From Terriglobia bacterium (GTDB taxonomy: Bacteria; Acidobacteriota; Terriglobia; UBA7540), in NCBI GenBank assembly GCA_020072905.1, contig JAIQGB010000277.1, positions 1 to 6,142 of the forward strand: a DNA stretch of 6,142 bases. The letters are read 5' to 3'. Numbering within the stretch: the first letter of the stretch is position 1; each line of letters starts with the position of its first letter. The notes beneath the pieces are model-generated. The model was not told where the DNA came from. It made no database searches and saw only the letters and a list, made by a program, of their open reading frames with translations. The translations under genes were made by a program, and so were the position numbers. This document shows positions 6,050 through 6,142 of the stretch, in pieces.

Positions 6050-6057
6050 TTATACCA
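6049..6057 (-). promoter_or_regulatory. Candidate extended -10 promoter element of mscL
   Basis: The minus strand reads TGGTATAAT, a perfect TATAAT (6049-6054) with the upstream TGn of an extended -10. No good -35 hexamer lies 16-18 bases upstream, which is tolerated by extended -10 promoters. Transcription would start near 6042. The TATAAT overlaps the TAA stop of the apparent upstream gene, so part of the match could be coincidence. Confidence 0.45.
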
Positions 6058-6142
6058 ATGTCTGCGGCCAACCGCGCTGCAGCGCGGCGAGTTGCTCCCG
6101 GGTCAGGTCCGAGCTCTGGTGGAGGCTGCCAGGGTGCCGGCC
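6050..6142 (-). CDS. Possible 3' end of an unidentified gene, cut by the window edge
   Basis: One minus-strand frame is open from the window edge to a TAA at 6050-6052, giving 30 residues. The last part reads LTREQLAALQRGWPQTLV, with an N-capped helix pattern (S/D-L-T-x-E-Q-L-A-A-L) that looks like a genuine protein C-terminus. Another minus-strand frame is also open here but gives an Arg/Pro/Ala-rich composition typical of a shadow frame. The product cannot be identified from 30 residues. If real, it lies upstream of mscL on the same strand, 112 bases away. Confidence 0.35.
   Translation of the reverse strand, partial: GRHPGSLHQSSDLTREQLAALQRGWPQTLV
6072..6087. repeat. Perfect 16-bp palindrome in the -35 region of the putative mscL promoter
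   Basis: CCGCGCTGCAGCGCGG is identical to its reverse complement. It spans about -30 to -45 relative to the inferred mscL start, the classic location for an operator or activator site. The same bases read as sensible codons (Ala-Ala-Leu-Gln-Arg-Gly) in the apparent truncated gene, so the symmetry may be a by-product of GC-rich codon choice. Confidence 0.5.

Noticed and set aside
6058..6142. Plus-strand frame beginning ATG at 6058 and running off the window edge
   Set aside because: The translation is Ala/Arg/Gly/Ser low-complexity with no ribosome-binding site; the opposite strand gives a better protein end.

Overview
The window is GC-rich bacterial DNA with seven complete protein genes, and a truncated gene probably enters from the right edge. 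It has the dense, short-gap layout of a chromosome. I see no transposase, integrase, rRNA, tRNA or CRISPR array. The mix of genes (DinB-like protein, standalone methylmalonyl-CoA mutase large subunit, VapBC pair, MscL with a cysteine-motif tail) would fit an Acidobacteriota-like soil or environmental bacterium. That placement is inference from gene style only.

Left part (+ strand, 1-1245): an HD-domain metal-dependent phosphohydrolase is followed, after an 80-base gap with a strong hairpin, by a DinB/YfiT-type four-helix-bundle protein with a very basic N-terminal tail. The second gene converges with the next block, leaving only 34 bases between the two stop codons.

Middle part (- strand, 1280-3397): a tight three-gene unit, read right to left. 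A ribbon-helix-helix antitoxin overlaps a PIN-domain (VapC-type) toxin by four bases (ATGA). The toxin stop lies 6 bases before the start of a 462-residue metallo-beta-lactamase/beta-CASP RNase, which has no visible Shine-Dalgarno sequence. A promoter-like TTGACG/TACGCT pair lies just before the antitoxin. Linking a TA pair to a beta-CASP RNase by translational coupling is the most interesting arrangement here.

Right part (- strand, 3439-6142): a methylmalonyl-CoA mutase large subunit carries the substrate-specificity residues of true methylmalonyl-CoA mutase but has no B12-binding domain, and no small subunit is nearby. Upstream of it is a small two-helix membrane protein starting at TTG, with a good sigma70-type promoter that may also serve the mutase. 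Further upstream is mscL, a mechanosensitive channel whose C-terminal tail carries a CxxC...CxxC zinc-ribbon-like motif. The mscL upstream region holds an extended -10 box, a perfect 16-base palindrome and a perfect 14-base palindrome, and overlaps the apparent 3' end of another gene.
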